The notes under the pieces: model-generated
Databases searched by the model: none
Seen by the model: the letters and a program-made list of their open reading frames with translations, nothing else
Told to the model about the DNA's origin: nothing
Translations under genes and position numbers: made by a program
In this document: positions 33,367 to 41,665 of the stretch, one piece after another
Numbering within the stretch: the first letter of the stretch is position 1
Layout: every line of letters begins with the position of its first letter
DNA from: Ramlibacter algicola
GTDB taxonomy: Bacteria; Pseudomonadota; Gammaproteobacteria; Burkholderiales; Burkholderiaceae_C
Reading direction: 5' to 3'
Length of the DNA stretch: 64,000 bases
Assembly (NCBI RefSeq): GCF_016641735.1
Contig: NZ_JAEDAO010000001.1
Span: 2,480,001-2,544,000 of the forward strand

Positions 33367-34143
33367 TCAGCGGGGAAGGGAAGCGCCGCCGCCATCGAGG
33401 ATCGGCGCTTCGCTCTCATCCTTCAGCCCGACACCGGTCAGCCCGCGATCCAGGGCCGCATGCACCAGCCAAGCGATCTTGCGGGCGGCGGCGTCGATGG
33501 CGAGGCCCTCGGGACGGATGTTGGACACGCAATTGCGCTGCGCGTCGTGCCGCCCGGGCTTCGGATCGAAAGTGAGATACGCGCCCAGGCTGTCTGGCGA
33601 ACTGAGGCCGGGCCGCTCGCCGATCAGCACCACGACGAGGCGCGCACCGAGCCGCTCGCCGATCTCGTCCCCGATCGCCACCCGTGCCTGCTGCACGAGC
33701 ACGACGGGCGACAGCGTGAGCGGCTCCAACAGGGCACGCAACGCAGCGAGCAGCGGTGCCGCATGCCGCTGCACGGCGAGGGACGAGAGGCCGTCGCCGA
33801 CGACCAGCGCCACGTCGAAGCCGCCGCGCCGCAGGCGGATCGCCGTCGCACGATCGACTGCACGGCCCAGGTCCGGCCGCCGCAGGTAGGTGGCGCGGTC
33901 GCCGGCGCGGCTTGCCGCTTGCACCACGTCGAAGCCCGCCGTGCGCAGGTCGTTCTCGAGCGTCGCGGCATCGAGCGGCGTGTGCACCGCGTCGCGCGCG
34001 CGTGCATGCGCCCAGCCGAACGCGAGCACCTCGCGTGTGGGCAGCGCCTCGCCGCTGCGGCCCAGGCCGATGCGCGCCGGCGTGTAGCGGCGCAACTCGT
34101 CCCAGAACGACGCGGCATCGGCGGGTGGCTTGCTGCGCGTCAT
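33367..34143 (-). CDS. eutC: Ethanolamine ammonia-lyase small subunit EutC
   Basis: 258-aa subunit of the adenosylcobalamin-dependent enzyme that splits ethanolamine to acetaldehyde and ammonia. Family blocks are ARIGLGRSGEALPT, LVVGDGLSSLAVQRHA, LVVVLIGERPGLSSPDSLGAYLT and RNCVSNIRPEGL. The start overlaps the eutB stop (ATGA). No carboxysome-like shell genes, eutA reactivase or acetaldehyde dehydrogenase are near, so this is a cytosolic nitrogen-acquisition type. Confidence 0.96.
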   Translation of the reverse strand: MTRSKPPADAASFWDELRRYTPARIGLGRSGEALPTREVLAFGWAHARARDAVHTPLDAATLENDLRTAGFDVVQAASRAGDRATYLRRPDLGRAVDRATAIRLRRGGFDVALVVGDGLSSLAVQRHAAPLLAALRALLEPLTLSPVVLVQQARVAIGDEIGERLGARLVVVLIGERPGLSSPDSLGAYLTFDPKPGRHDAQRNCVSNIRPEGLAIDAAARKIAWLVHAALDRGLTGVGLKDESEAPILDGGGASLPR

Positions 34144-35543
34144 GCCCGTCGCTTCGTGAGGCGCCCCAGGTCCTGCGCCAGCCGCAGCGCGCTGCCCTGG
34201 CCGGCGATCAGGTGGTCGTCGCCGTCGGTGATCTGCATGCGCTGCAGCCACAGCGCGAACTCCGGCGCCGGCGCCAGGCCCAGCGTGCGGCGCAGGAAGG
34301 CGGCGTCGTGGAACGAGGTGCTCTGGTAATTGAGCATCACGTCGTCCGCGCCCGGCACGCCCATCAGGTACGTGAGGCCCGCGGTGCCGAGCAGCACCAG
34401 CAGCGTGTCCATGTCGTCCTGGTCGGCCTCGGCGTGGTTCGTGTAGCAGATGTCGCAGCCCAGGGGCAGGCCGAGCAGCTTGCCGCAGAAGTGGTCCTCG
34501 AGGCCGGCGCGGATGATCTGCTTGCCGTCGTACAGGTACTCGGGGCCGATGAAGCCGACGACGGTGTTCACCAGCAGCGGCCGGTAGCGTCGCGCGACCG
34601 CATACGCGCGCGCTTCGCAGGTCTGCTGGTCGACGCCATGGTGCGCACGCGCCGACAACGCCGAGCCCTGGCCGGTCTCGAAGTACATGACGTTGTCGCC
34701 CAGCGTGCCGCGCTTCAGCCCGCGCGCGGCTTCGCACGCCTCGTCGAGCAGGGCGAGCGACACGCCGAAGCTTTCGTTGGTCTTCTGCGTGCCGCCGACC
34801 GACTGGAACACCAGGTCCACCGGCACCCCGGCTTCGATCTGCCGCACCGTGTTTGTCACGTGCGTGAGCACGCAGGCCTGGGTCGGGATGTCGAAGTGCG
34901 TGATCAGGCTGTCCAGCAGGCGCCAGACGCCTTCGAGCACCTGCGGGCTGTCGGACACCGGGTTGACGCCGATCACCGCATCGCCGGCACCGAACAGGAG
35001 GCCGTCGAGCGTCGACGCCGCGATGCCGCGCAGGTCATCGGTTGGGTGGTTGGGCTGCAGCCGCACCGCGAGATGCCCGGTCAGGCCGATCGTGTTGCGG
35101 AAGCGGGTGACGACGCGGCACTTGCGCGCGACCGCGACCAGGTCCTGGTTGCGCATCAGCTTGGTCACCGCCGCGGCCATCTCCGGCGTGAGCCCGGGTG
35201 CCAGCAACGTGAGCCCCTCAGGCGTGGCCGCGTCGGAGAGCAGCCAGTCGCGGAACGCGCCCACCGTGAGATGCGCGACCGTCGCGAAGGCCGCGGCGTC
35301 GTGGCCGTCGACGATGAGCCGGGTGACGTCGTCGTCCTCGTAGGGCACGACGGCTTCGGTGAGGAAGGTCTTCAGCGGCAGGTCGGCGAGGACGTGGCGC
35401 GCGGCCCAGCGTTCCTCGGCGGTCCGGGCCGCGACGCCGGCCAGCTCGTCGCCGGAGCGTGCCGGGCTGGCGGCCGCGAGCACCGCCTTCAGGTCACGGA
35501 AGCGGTGGACCTGGGTGCCGAGGGTGGTGCGGTAGGCGGGCAT
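34140..35543 (-). CDS. eutB: Ethanolamine ammonia-lyase large subunit EutB
   Basis: 467-aa TIM-barrel catalytic subunit. Characteristic sequences are RFRNTIGLTGHLAVRLQPNH, GAGDAVIGVNPVSDS, LTHVTNTV, VFQSVGGTQKTN, YFETGQGSALSA and LGCDICYTNHAEADQDD. The ATG start MPAYRTTLGTQVHRF is standard. The gene immediately upstream on the same strand, 61 nt away, is a lone solute-binding lipoprotein. No ethanolamine permease is visible. Confidence 0.97.
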   Translation of the reverse strand: MPAYRTTLGTQVHRFRDLKAVLAAASPARSGDELAGVAARTAEERWAARHVLADLPLKTFLTEAVVPYEDDDVTRLIVDGHDAAAFATVAHLTVGAFRDWLLSDAATPEGLTLLAPGLTPEMAAAVTKLMRNQDLVAVARKCRVVTRFRNTIGLTGHLAVRLQPNHPTDDLRGIAASTLDGLLFGAGDAVIGVNPVSDSPQVLEGVWRLLDSLITHFDIPTQACVLTHVTNTVRQIEAGVPVDLVFQSVGGTQKTNESFGVSLALLDEACEAARGLKRGTLGDNVMYFETGQGSALSARAHHGVDQQTCEARAYAVARRYRPLLVNTVVGFIGPEYLYDGKQIIRAGLEDHFCGKLLGLPLGCDICYTNHAEADQDDMDTLLVLLGTAGLTYLMGVPGADDVMLNYQSTSFHDAAFLRRTLGLAPAPEFALWLQRMQITDGDDHLIAGQGSALRLAQDLGRLTKRRA

Positions 35544-35604
35544 GGGCCGGGGTGCCGCCCATTGTGCGCAGGATGCGCGGAGCCCGTGCGACCGGCAACC
35601 GGAC

Positions 35605-36414
35605 TCAGCGGCGCGGCCCGGCCGGGGCCACCGCGGCGCCCTGGATGCCGTGCCGCTTCAGCGCGTCGGCGACGAAGCCGCTGGACTTCATCTCCTCGAT
35701 GAAGCCGCTGAGCCAGGCCTGCGCTGCGCTGCGGCCCTTGGGCACGCCCATCGCCTGCTCGATCACCATGAAGCGGCCGGGCAGCAGGCGGACGCCGCCG
35801 ACGCGCTTCGCGTCCATCTCGAGCTGCTGCTTGACGCCCGCGGCGACCTCCAGGTCCTGCTGCAGGAAATCGTCGACCACCTGCGGCGAGGTCGGCACGC
35901 GCACGAGCGTGGCCGCCTTGATCTCGCGCGTGAGGTGCAGGTCGTAGGCGCTGCCCTTGCCGACCGCGATGCGGGTGCCGGTCTTGTCGACGTCCTCGTT
36001 GCGTTGCAGGGGCGAGGCCTGCCGCACTGCGTAGGCGCCTTCGATGATGACGTAGGGCGCGGTGGAGTCCAGGTCGGCGGCGCGCACCGGATCGATGGCG
36101 ACGAAAGCCAGGTCGACGCGCCCGGCCTTCACCGCTTCCACGGTCTGGCCGGCGGACGGGAAGGTGACCAGGTCGAGAGGCAGGTCGAGGCGCTTCGCGA
36201 CTTCGCGCACCAGGTCCACCGACACGCCGCGCGGCTGGCCATCCGTGCCTCGCGCGGCGAGGATCGGGTTGCCGTAGTTGATGGCGGCGCGCAGCCGTCC
36301 TCCGGGTGCCAGCGAGTCCCTCACGGCCTGCTTGTCGTCGGGCCGGCCCGTGGCGCAGCCTGCGAGCAGGGCAGCGCCGGCGAGGAGGAGGGGGCGGCGG
36401 GTGAGACGGGTCAT
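35605..36414 (-). CDS. Extracellular solute-binding lipoprotein (SBP_bac_3 type)
   Basis: 269-aa periplasmic binding protein with lipoprotein signal LLLAGAALLAGC. The binding fold shows LRAAINYGNPILAARG, PRGVSVDLVREVAKRL, VDLAFVAIDPVRA and RIAVGKGSAYDLHL, the polar amino acid or organic solute type. No permease or ATPase genes accompany it, so it either uses distant partners or serves as a sensor/scavenger. It is upstream of eutBC on the same strand. The link to amine uptake is inferred only from position. Confidence 0.85.
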   Translation of the reverse strand: MTRLTRRPLLLAGAALLAGCATGRPDDKQAVRDSLAPGGRLRAAINYGNPILAARGTDGQPRGVSVDLVREVAKRLDLPLDLVTFPSAGQTVEAVKAGRVDLAFVAIDPVRAADLDSTAPYVIIEGAYAVRQASPLQRNEDVDKTGTRIAVGKGSAYDLHLTREIKAATLVRVPTSPQVVDDFLQQDLEVAAGVKQQLEMDAKRVGGVRLLPGRFMVIEQAMGVPKGRSAAQAWLSGFIEEMKSSGFVADALKRHGIQGAAVAPAGPRR

Positions 36415-36487
36415 GGGTCGCGATTGAACCCGTTCAGCTCGCGTCCGCGCGCACGGGCAAACCCGCAGCCGCCTACACTCGCCCGCG

Positions 36488-37225
36488 ATGCCGACGACCG
36501 CCCGTTTCGACCGTCTCGATGCCCTGCGCGGGCTGGCCATCGTCTGGATGACGGCCTTCCACTTCTGCTTCGACCTCAACCATTTCGGCTGGATCCGGCA
36601 GGACTTCTACCGCGACCCGACGTGGACCGGCCAGCGCACCGCGATCGTCAGCCTGTTCCTGTTCTGCGCCGGCCTGTCGCAGGCCGTGGCGCACGTGCAG
36701 GGGCAGGCCTGGCCGCGGTTCTGGAAGCGCTGGGCGCAGATCGCCGGCTGCGCGCTGCTGGTGACGGCGGGCTCGTGGTTCGTGTTCCCGCGCAGCTACA
36801 TCTTCTTCGGCGTGCTGCATGGCATCGCCGTGATGCTGGTGATCGTGCGCCTCACGGCGGGCTGGGGACGCTGGCTCTGGCCCGCAGGCCTGGTGGCGAT
36901 CCTGCTGCCGATCGCATTTCGCGCGCTGCTGGCATCGCACCCCGGGCTGGACGTCTTCAACGGCGCGCCGCTGCACTGGCTCGGGCTGGTGAGCCGCAAG
37001 CCGGTCACCGAGGACTACGTGCCGGTGTTCCCCTGGCTCGGGGTGATGTGGTGGGGCATGGCCGCGGGCCTCTGGGTGCTGCGCGAACGCGCGCACTGGA
37101 TGACCGGGCCCGTGGCGCGTGGCGCGTCGCCACTGGCGTGGATGGGACGCTGGAGCCTGAGCTGGTACATGGTCCACCAGCCGGTGCTGTTCGGGGTGCT
37201 GGCGCTGCTGCAGATGGCGCGCTGA
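36488..37225 (+). CDS. DUF1624/heparan-alpha-glucosaminide acetyltransferase-like membrane protein
   Basis: 245-aa polytopic membrane protein with about 6-7 hydrophobic segments. The N-terminal RFDRLDALRGLAIVWMTAFHF with a conserved His and Arg-Gly, and SWYMVHQPVLFG at the end, are typical of the DUF1624/acyltransferase-3-related family. It probably moves an acyl group across the membrane to an envelope sugar or lipid; the substrate is unknown. It is divergent from the solute-binding protein. Confidence 0.8.
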   Translation: MPTTARFDRLDALRGLAIVWMTAFHFCFDLNHFGWIRQDFYRDPTWTGQRTAIVSLFLFCAGLSQAVAHVQGQAWPRFWKRWAQIAGCALLVTAGSWFVFPRSYIFFGVLHGIAVMLVIVRLTAGWGRWLWPAGLVAILLPIAFRALLASHPGLDVFNGAPLHWLGLVSRKPVTEDYVPVFPWLGVMWWGMAAGLWVLRERAHWMTGPVARGASPLAWMGRWSLSWYMVHQPVLFGVLALLQMAR

Positions 37226-37231
37226 AATGCG

Positions 37232-37253
37232 AAGCGGCCCCGAAGGGCCGCTT
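37232..37253. terminator. Hairpin after the DUF1624 gene
   Basis: A perfect 9-bp stem (37232-37240 with 37245-37253, AAGCGGCCC/GGGCCGCTT) has loop CGAA and begins 6 nt after the stop codon. No T tract follows, so its action as an intrinsic terminator is uncertain; mRNA end protection is also possible. Confidence 0.55.
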
Positions 37254-37271
37254 GCTGATCGTGTCGATCGT

Positions 37272-37330
37272 GGATCCCGGCTTTCGCCGGGATGGAATGA
37301 CTCGCGGCCTTCGCCGCTGGCGTCATTCCA
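37272..37330. repeat. GTCATTCC-type palindromic repeat running into the ppiC stop codon
   Basis: Unit 1 has arms ATCCCGGC/GCCGGGAT (37274-37281, 37286-37293). Unit 2 has outer arms GGAATGAC/GTCATTCC (37294-37301, 37322-37329) and inner arms GCGGC/GCCGC. The right outer arm contains TCA at 37323-37325, the reverse complement of the ppiC stop codon. The element belongs to the family seen at 21902 and 55553. Confidence 0.8.
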
Positions 37331-38102
37331 CTTTGGCGGACTGACGCAGTTCCTGCTGGAACTTGGCCATCTTCTGCTGCTGCAGCTGCTGCACGATCTG
37401 CGCCTTGACGTCGTCCAGCTTGGGCAGCTGCGCTTCGCGGATGTCGTCGACGCGGATAATGTGGTAGCCGAAGTTGGTCTTGACCGGCTCCTGCGTCATC
37501 TGGCCCTTGCCCAGCTTGACCATGGCCTGCGAGAACTCGGGCACGTAGCTGTTCGGGTTGCCCCAGTCCAGGTCGCCGCCGTTGGCGCCGGACCCCGGGT
37601 CCTTGGATTCCTTCTTGGCGACGGCCTCGAACTTCGCGCCCTTCTTGATGTCGGCGATGAGCTTCTTGGCCTGGGCCTCGTCCGGCACCAGGATGTGCCG
37701 CGCCTTGTATTCCTTGCCGCCGTTCTGGGCGGCGAAGCGGTCGTACTCGGCCTTGATCTCGGCGTCGGTGACCGGGTTCTTCTTCTCCTGGTCCATGAAC
37801 AGGCTGCGGATCAGGATGGCCTGGCGCGCCAGTTCCATCTGCTGCTTGTAGTCGTCGTTGCCGTCCAGGCCGCGCTTCTGCGCTTCCTGCATGAACACTT
37901 CGCGCGAGATCACTTCTTCCTTGATCTGGCCTTCCATCTCGGGGGTGACCTGGCGGCCGCCCTTGGCGATCTGGGCGGCGAACGCGTCGACGCGTGCCTT
38001 CGGCACGGGCTTGCCGTTCACGACGGCGACGTTCTGCGCGAACGCGGGCACGGTCGCGCACAGGGAGGCAGCGGCCACGAGGGCCAGCAGGGGTTTCTTC
38101 AT
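37323..38102 (-). CDS. Periplasmic parvulin-type peptidyl-prolyl isomerase
   Basis: 259-aa SurA/PpiC-like chaperone. The signal peptide (residues 1-22) ends AFA before QNVAVVNGKPV. A helical chaperone N-domain (about 35-130) is followed by one parvulin domain (about 133-225): KARHILVPDEAQAKKLI, GGDLDWGNPNSYVPEFSQA and TNFGYHIIRVDD. The C-terminal helix is Gln-rich (QQLQQQKMAKFQQELRQS). It is last in the operon selO-msrB-yciB-bolA-ppiC, and its stop lies in a palindromic repeat. Confidence 0.93.
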   Translation of the reverse strand: MKKPLLALVAAASLCATVPAFAQNVAVVNGKPVPKARVDAFAAQIAKGGRQVTPEMEGQIKEEVISREVFMQEAQKRGLDGNDDYKQQMELARQAILIRSLFMDQEKKNPVTDAEIKAEYDRFAAQNGGKEYKARHILVPDEAQAKKLIADIKKGAKFEAVAKKESKDPGSGANGGDLDWGNPNSYVPEFSQAMVKLGKGQMTQEPVKTNFGYHIIRVDDIREAQLPKLDDVKAQIVQQLQQQKMAKFQQELRQSAKVE

Positions 38103-38142
38103 GGGGGAGTCCCTTCGGAGGGTCGTACGGGAAGCGGGCAAG

Positions 38143-38409
38143 CTAGGGCGTTTCGATGGCCAGCGCGTGCACGCCGGCATCCAGGAAATCGCGCAACGCA
38201 TCATACACAAGGCGATGCCGGGCCACCCGCGAGCGGCCGGCGAACAGCGGCGAGTCGATCCGCACCCGGAAGTGGGTGCCGTAGCCGAGCCCGTTGGAAC
38301 CGGAATGTCCGGCGTGGGCCTGGCTCTCATCGAGCACTTCGAGGCTGCTGGGCTGGAGGACCTGCTCGAGCTGGGCGCGCAGCGCCTCAGCGGTGGGGGT
38401 GGCGCTCAT
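38143..38409 (-). CDS. BolA family protein
   Basis: 88-aa BolA-like protein of the KH-like fold. Family features are LEVLDESQAHAGH, where the His can bind a [2Fe-2S] cluster with monothiol glutaredoxin, followed by HFRVRIDSPLFAGRSRVARHRLVYDAL. The start overlaps the yciB stop (ATGA). Confidence 0.92.
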   Translation of the reverse strand: MSATPTAEALRAQLEQVLQPSSLEVLDESQAHAGHSGSNGLGYGTHFRVRIDSPLFAGRSRVARHRLVYDALRDFLDAGVHALAIETP

Positions 38410-38957
38410 GGCCGGTCCGTGCCGGGCTCGTCGTCCTTGACCAGCCGCGCCATCCAGAGCGCCTGCGCGATCACGAACACCACCATCAGCGACAGCAGGC
38501 CGAACACCTTGAACTTCACCCAGACCGCCTCGCTGTAGTTGAAGGCGACCCACAGGTTCAGCGCGCCGGCGACCAGGAAGAAGCCGAACCAGCTCCAGGT
38601 CATGGCGCGCCAGGCGGTGTCGGGCAGTTGCACCTGCGACCCGAGCGCCAGGCGCAGCAGGTTCTTGCGCAGCACCAGTTGCCCGAACGCCAGCACGGCC
38701 GCGAAGCTCCAGTAGAGGATCGACGGCTTCCATTTGATGAAGGTCGGGTTGTGCAGCACGATGGTCGCGCCGCCGAACACCACGATCACCGCGAGGCTGA
38801 ACCATTGCATCGGCTCCACCTTGCCGGTCTTCCAGCGCAGCAGGGCGATCTGCACGATGGTGGCGGCGATGGCGACCGCCGTGGCGGTGTAGATGTCGGA
38901 GAGCTCGTAGGCGACGAAGAAGATCGCGATCGGGAGGAAATCCAGCAGGAACTTCAC
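38406..38957 (-). CDS. yciB: YciB/IspZ inner membrane septation protein
   Basis: 183-aa membrane protein with five predicted TM segments. The start MKFLLDFLPIAIFFVAYEL is diagnostic. TFIKWKPSILYWSFAAVLA and TWRAMTWSWFGFF-like blocks follow. YciB links elongation and division machineries and was formerly called intracellular septation protein A. It is separated from msrB by 4 nt and overlaps bolA. Confidence 0.95.
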   Translation of the reverse strand: MKFLLDFLPIAIFFVAYELSDIYTATAVAIAATIVQIALLRWKTGKVEPMQWFSLAVIVVFGGATIVLHNPTFIKWKPSILYWSFAAVLAFGQLVLRKNLLRLALGSQVQLPDTAWRAMTWSWFGFFLVAGALNLWVAFNYSEAVWVKFKVFGLLSLMVVFVIAQALWMARLVKDDEPGTDRP

Positions 38958-38961
38958 GCGG

Positions 38962-39375
38962 TCAGCCCTTGTTCTCTTGGAAGTCGAGCGAGGCCGAGTT
39001 CATGCAGTAGCGCAGGCCGGTCGGCGTCGGGCCGTCCTCGAACACGTGGCCGAGGTGGGCGCCGCACTGGGCGCACACCGTTTCCGTGCGCACCATGCCA
39101 TGGCTGGTGTCGCGGATTTCCTGGATGGCACCAGGCACTGCCTGCGAGAAGCTGGGCCAGCCGCAGCCGGCGTCGAACTTGGTGCCGGCGTCGAACAGCT
39201 TGTTGCCGCAGCAGATGCAGTGGTAGCTGCCGTCGGCCCACACGCGTTCGTACTTGCCGCTGAAGGGGCGCTCGGTCGCCGCGTGGCGCGTGACCTCGAA
39301 GGCGCCGCGTTCGGCACCCTTCTCGGCAAGCAGCGCCTTCCACTCGGCATCGGTCTTCTGGATCGGGTAGGTCAT
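38962..39375 (-). CDS. msrB: Peptide methionine-(R)-S-oxide reductase MsrB
   Basis: 137-aa repair enzyme for methionine R-sulfoxide. Two CxxC zinc pairs are visible (CICCGNK and CAQCGAH). [11 protein letters not shown] is the substrate pocket. The catalytic Cys is in [11 protein letters not shown]. The start overlaps the selO stop by four bases. It has no signal peptide, so it acts in the cytosol. Confidence 0.96.
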   Translation of the reverse strand: MTYPIQKTDAEWKALLAEKGAERGAFEVTRHAATERPFSGKYERVWADGSYHCICCGNKLFDAGTKFDAGCGWPSFSQAVPGAIQEIRDTSHGMVRTETVCAQCGAHLGHVFEDGPTPTGLRYCMNSASLDFQENKG

Positions 39376-40868
39376 GAGGAGCAGCTGATCTCGATGTTGG
39401 ACGCCCAGTCGGGCGGGAAGCCGGCCATCGCCTCGTGGGCAGGGTGGTCGTCGAACGGCGCGTGGAGGACTTGCAGGAGGTCGCGCACGCCGCCGAAATC
39501 CTTCTCCCTCGCGCGGCGGATCGCCAGTTCGCCCAGGTGGTTGCGCAGCACGTACTTGGGGTTGGCGCCCAGCATCGCAAGGCCGGCCGGTTCCCGCTCC
39601 GCGGGCAGGCGGCGATGGTAGTCCGAAAGCCAGGCGTCGAATCCTTGACGGTCGAGGAACAGGTCGCGCACGGGGTCGACCGGCCCGCCGGCGACGTGCT
39701 GCGACAGGCGGCGCCAGAAGATCGTGTAGTCGACGCGGTCCTTGGCCAGCAGCTGCAGCACGCCTTCGATGAGGCCGCGATCGGCTTCGTGCGCATCCGC
39801 CAGGCCGAGCTTGGCGCGCATGCGCGCTTCGAGCTCGCGCGGGAACACCTGCTTGTACGACTCCAGCGCAGCGAGCGTGGTTTCCTCGCTGTCGATCAGC
39901 GGGTAGAGCGCTTGCCCGAGGCAGAACACGTTCCAGTACGCGACGTTCGGCTGCCGGTTGTACGCATAGCGGCCAGCCTCGTCGCTGTGGTTGCAGATGT
40001 GGCCGGGATCGAAGGCGTCGAGGAACTGGAACGGACCGTAGTCGATGGTGAGCCCGAGGATGCTCATGTTGTCGGTGTTCATCACGCCATGGCAGAAGCC
40101 GACGGCCTGCCACTGCGCGACCAGGGCAGCCGTGCGCTCGCTCACCTGTTCCAGCAGCGCCGCGTACGGATTGCCGCCGAAGCGGTCCGTGGACAGGCAC
40201 TGCGGATAGAAGCGTTCGATGACGTAGTCGGCCAGCTGGCGCAGTTCGCCCAGCTGGTCGCGCGAGGCGAAGTGCTCGAAGTGGCCGAAGCGGATGAAGC
40301 TCGGGGCCGTCCGCACGACCACCGCGGCCGTCTCGACTTCCTCGCGCCGCACGGGCGCATCGGAACCCACCACGCTCAGGCCGCGGGTGGTCGGGATGCC
40401 CAGTCCCTGCATCGCCTCGGACCCGAGGTACTCGCGGATGCTCGAACGCAGCACCGCACGCCCATCGCCCATGCGCGAGTAGGGCGTGCGGCCGCTGCCC
40501 TTGAACTGCAGTTCCTGCGGCCCCGCAGGCGTGTCGAGCTCGCCGAGGAGCAAGGCGCGGCCGTCGCCGAGCTGGCCGGCCCAGACACCGAACTGGTGGC
40601 CGCTGTACACCGTGGCCATCGTGCGAGTGCCCGCGACCGGCTGCGAGGCGGCGAGCGCGCGCACGCCGTCGGCGGATGCGAGCAGCGCGGGATCGAGTCC
40701 CAACGCTCGCGCCAGGCCCTCGTTGAGGCCGACCAGGTAGGGGGCGGGAAGCGGCTGCGGCGGCAGGGCCGTGAAGAAGGCCGGCCCGAGGCGGGCGAAG
40801 CCTTCGCTCCACCGCGCGCCGAGGTCCAGTTGCTGCTCGTCGGCGTGGGTGTCGGTGAGGGTGGTCAT
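39372..40868 (-). CDS. selO: SelO/YdiU pseudokinase-fold protein adenylyltransferase
   Basis: 498-aa protein. Known SelO proteins transfer AMP from ATP to Ser/Thr/Tyr of target proteins through a flipped nucleotide pocket. Diagnostic blocks are [53 protein letters not shown] and [10 protein letters not shown]. The C-terminus is EISCSS, with a Cys where animal SelO has selenocysteine. It is first in the operon with msrB, both concerned with redox stress. The start is 17 bp from a palindrome (40886-40905) shared with the divergent HDO gene. Confidence 0.95.
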   Translation of the reverse strand: MTTLTDTHADEQQLDLGARWSEGFARLGPAFFTALPPQPLPAPYLVGLNEGLARALGLDPALLASADGVRALAASQPVAGTRTMATVYSGHQFGVWAGQLGDGRALLLGELDTPAGPQELQFKGSGRTPYSRMGDGRAVLRSSIREYLGSEAMQGLGIPTTRGLSVVGSDAPVRREEVETAAVVVRTAPSFIRFGHFEHFASRDQLGELRQLADYVIERFYPQCLSTDRFGGNPYAALLEQVSERTAALVAQWQAVGFCHGVMNTDNMSILGLTIDYGPFQFLDAFDPGHICNHSDEAGRYAYNRQPNVAYWNVFCLGQALYPLIDSEETTLAALESYKQVFPRELEARMRAKLGLADAHEADRGLIEGVLQLLAKDRVDYTIFWRRLSQHVAGGPVDPVRDLFLDRQGFDAWLSDYHRRLPAEREPAGLAMLGANPKYVLRNHLGELAIRRAREKDFGGVRDLLQVLHAPFDDHPAHEAMAGFPPDWASNIEISCSS

Positions 40869-40885
40869 CGGTTCGATTGTGCTTG

Positions 40886-40905
40886 CCCTGTCAAGATTGA
40901 CAGGG
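40886..40905. promoter_or_regulatory. Putative operator, copy 2 (perfect 9-2-9 palindrome)
   Basis: CCCTGTCAA at 40886-40894 and TTGACAGGG at 40897-40905 are exact inverted complements around GA. The site lies 17 bp before selO (minus) and 99 bp before the HDO gene (plus). Each arm contains a TTGACA, but no -10 at standard spacing follows on the plus strand (GATAAT at 40927 is 24 bp away). An operator is therefore more likely than a plain promoter. Confidence 0.45.
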
Positions 40906-40971
40906 GCTCGCGGTCAAGTGCGCACGGATAATGCAGCTGAGCTCGACGGGCAGGGGGCCCCGGGCCGTTCG

Positions 40972-40989
40972 ACGCAAGATCTTTTGCGT
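40972..40989. promoter_or_regulatory. Palindrome ACGCAA-GATCTT-TTGCGT upstream of the HDO gene
   Basis: Six-base arms (40972-40977 and 40984-40989) flank GATCTT. The right arm ends 5 nt before the GGAG ribosome site used for the GTG at 41005. It could be an operator or an RNA hairpin affecting initiation. Nothing more can be said from sequence. Confidence 0.3.
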
Positions 40990-41004
40990 TCCACGGAGTA
41001 CGAA

Positions 41005-41661
41005 GTGACGGGAAGTTTTGTCCACTCGCTGCGGCAGAAGGTCGATGCCCAATGGGACCAGGCCAGGCGCGGAGAGTTCTGGCAGCTCGTGATGAGCCGC
41101 CCGGTGAGCAAGGACCTCTGGCGCGACATGCTGCTGCAGGTCTACCACTATTCCAAGCACAACTCGGTCAACCAGGCCGCCTGCGCGTTCGTGCCGGCGC
41201 CGGAAGGCCTGATCAAGTTCGCGTACCGCCATGCGGCCGAGGAGCTCGGCCACGAGAAGATGGTCGTGCACGACCTCAAGAGCATCGGCATGTGGAAGGA
41301 CGAGGACGCGGACAGCGAGCCGCTGCCCGCCGCCGAGGCGCTGAGCGGCTACCTGTATGCCGTGGCGCTGCGCTACGGCGCGCTGCCGCGGCTGGGCTAC
41401 AGCTTCTGGGCCGAGAGCGCGCACGACCACATCGGCGAGCCGCTGGCCAAGATCTGCAAGGACCTGGGCCTCACGAGCAAGAACGTCACGTTCTTCGGCG
41501 CCCATGCCGAAGCCGACCAGGAACACATCAAGCAGGTGGAAGAGGCGATCGAGAAGTACGCCACCCGCCGCGAGGACCAGGTGCTGGTCGAACGCGTCGC
41601 GCTGGCGACGCTGTCCCTCAGCCACCAGCTCCTCGACCAGATCGCCCGCCGCCACGCCTGA
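41005..41661 (+). CDS. Heme-oxygenase-like iron enzyme (HDO/TenA fold)
   Basis: 218-aa all-helical protein. Possible metal ligands are E80-x2-H83 (AAEELGHEK), E137 (FWAESAH), H167-x3-D171-x2-H174 (FGAHAEADQEH) and perhaps H48 (VYHYSKH). Ligands at these spacings occur in heme-oxygenase-like diiron oxidases such as CADD and UndA (recalled). The GTG start at 41005 has GGAG six bases before it. An earlier in-frame GTG at 40918 lacks a site and would give a non-conserved extension. It is 4 nt from the GNAT gene and heads the signalling cluster. Proposed role (inference): oxidative tailoring of an acyl or amino-acid-derived signal. A non-enzymatic TenA-like role is the alternative. Confidence 0.8.
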   Translation: MTGSFVHSLRQKVDAQWDQARRGEFWQLVMSRPVSKDLWRDMLLQVYHYSKHNSVNQAACAFVPAPEGLIKFAYRHAAEELGHEKMVVHDLKSIGMWKDEDADSEPLPAAEALSGYLYAVALRYGALPRLGYSFWAESAHDHIGEPLAKICKDLGLTSKNVTFFGAHAEADQEHIKQVEEAIEKYATRREDQVLVERVALATLSLSHQLLDQIARRHA

Positions 41662-41665
41662 CGCC

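Noticed and set aside
35605..36414. Assigning the lone binding protein as an ethanolamine transporter component
   Set aside because: No permease or ATPase is adjacent and the fold type covers many polar solutes; position alone is too weak.
40897..40932. A sigma70 promoter made of TTGACA (40897) and GATAAT (40927)
   Set aside because: The spacer is 24 bp, too long for sigma70; the TTGACA is better explained as half of the palindrome.
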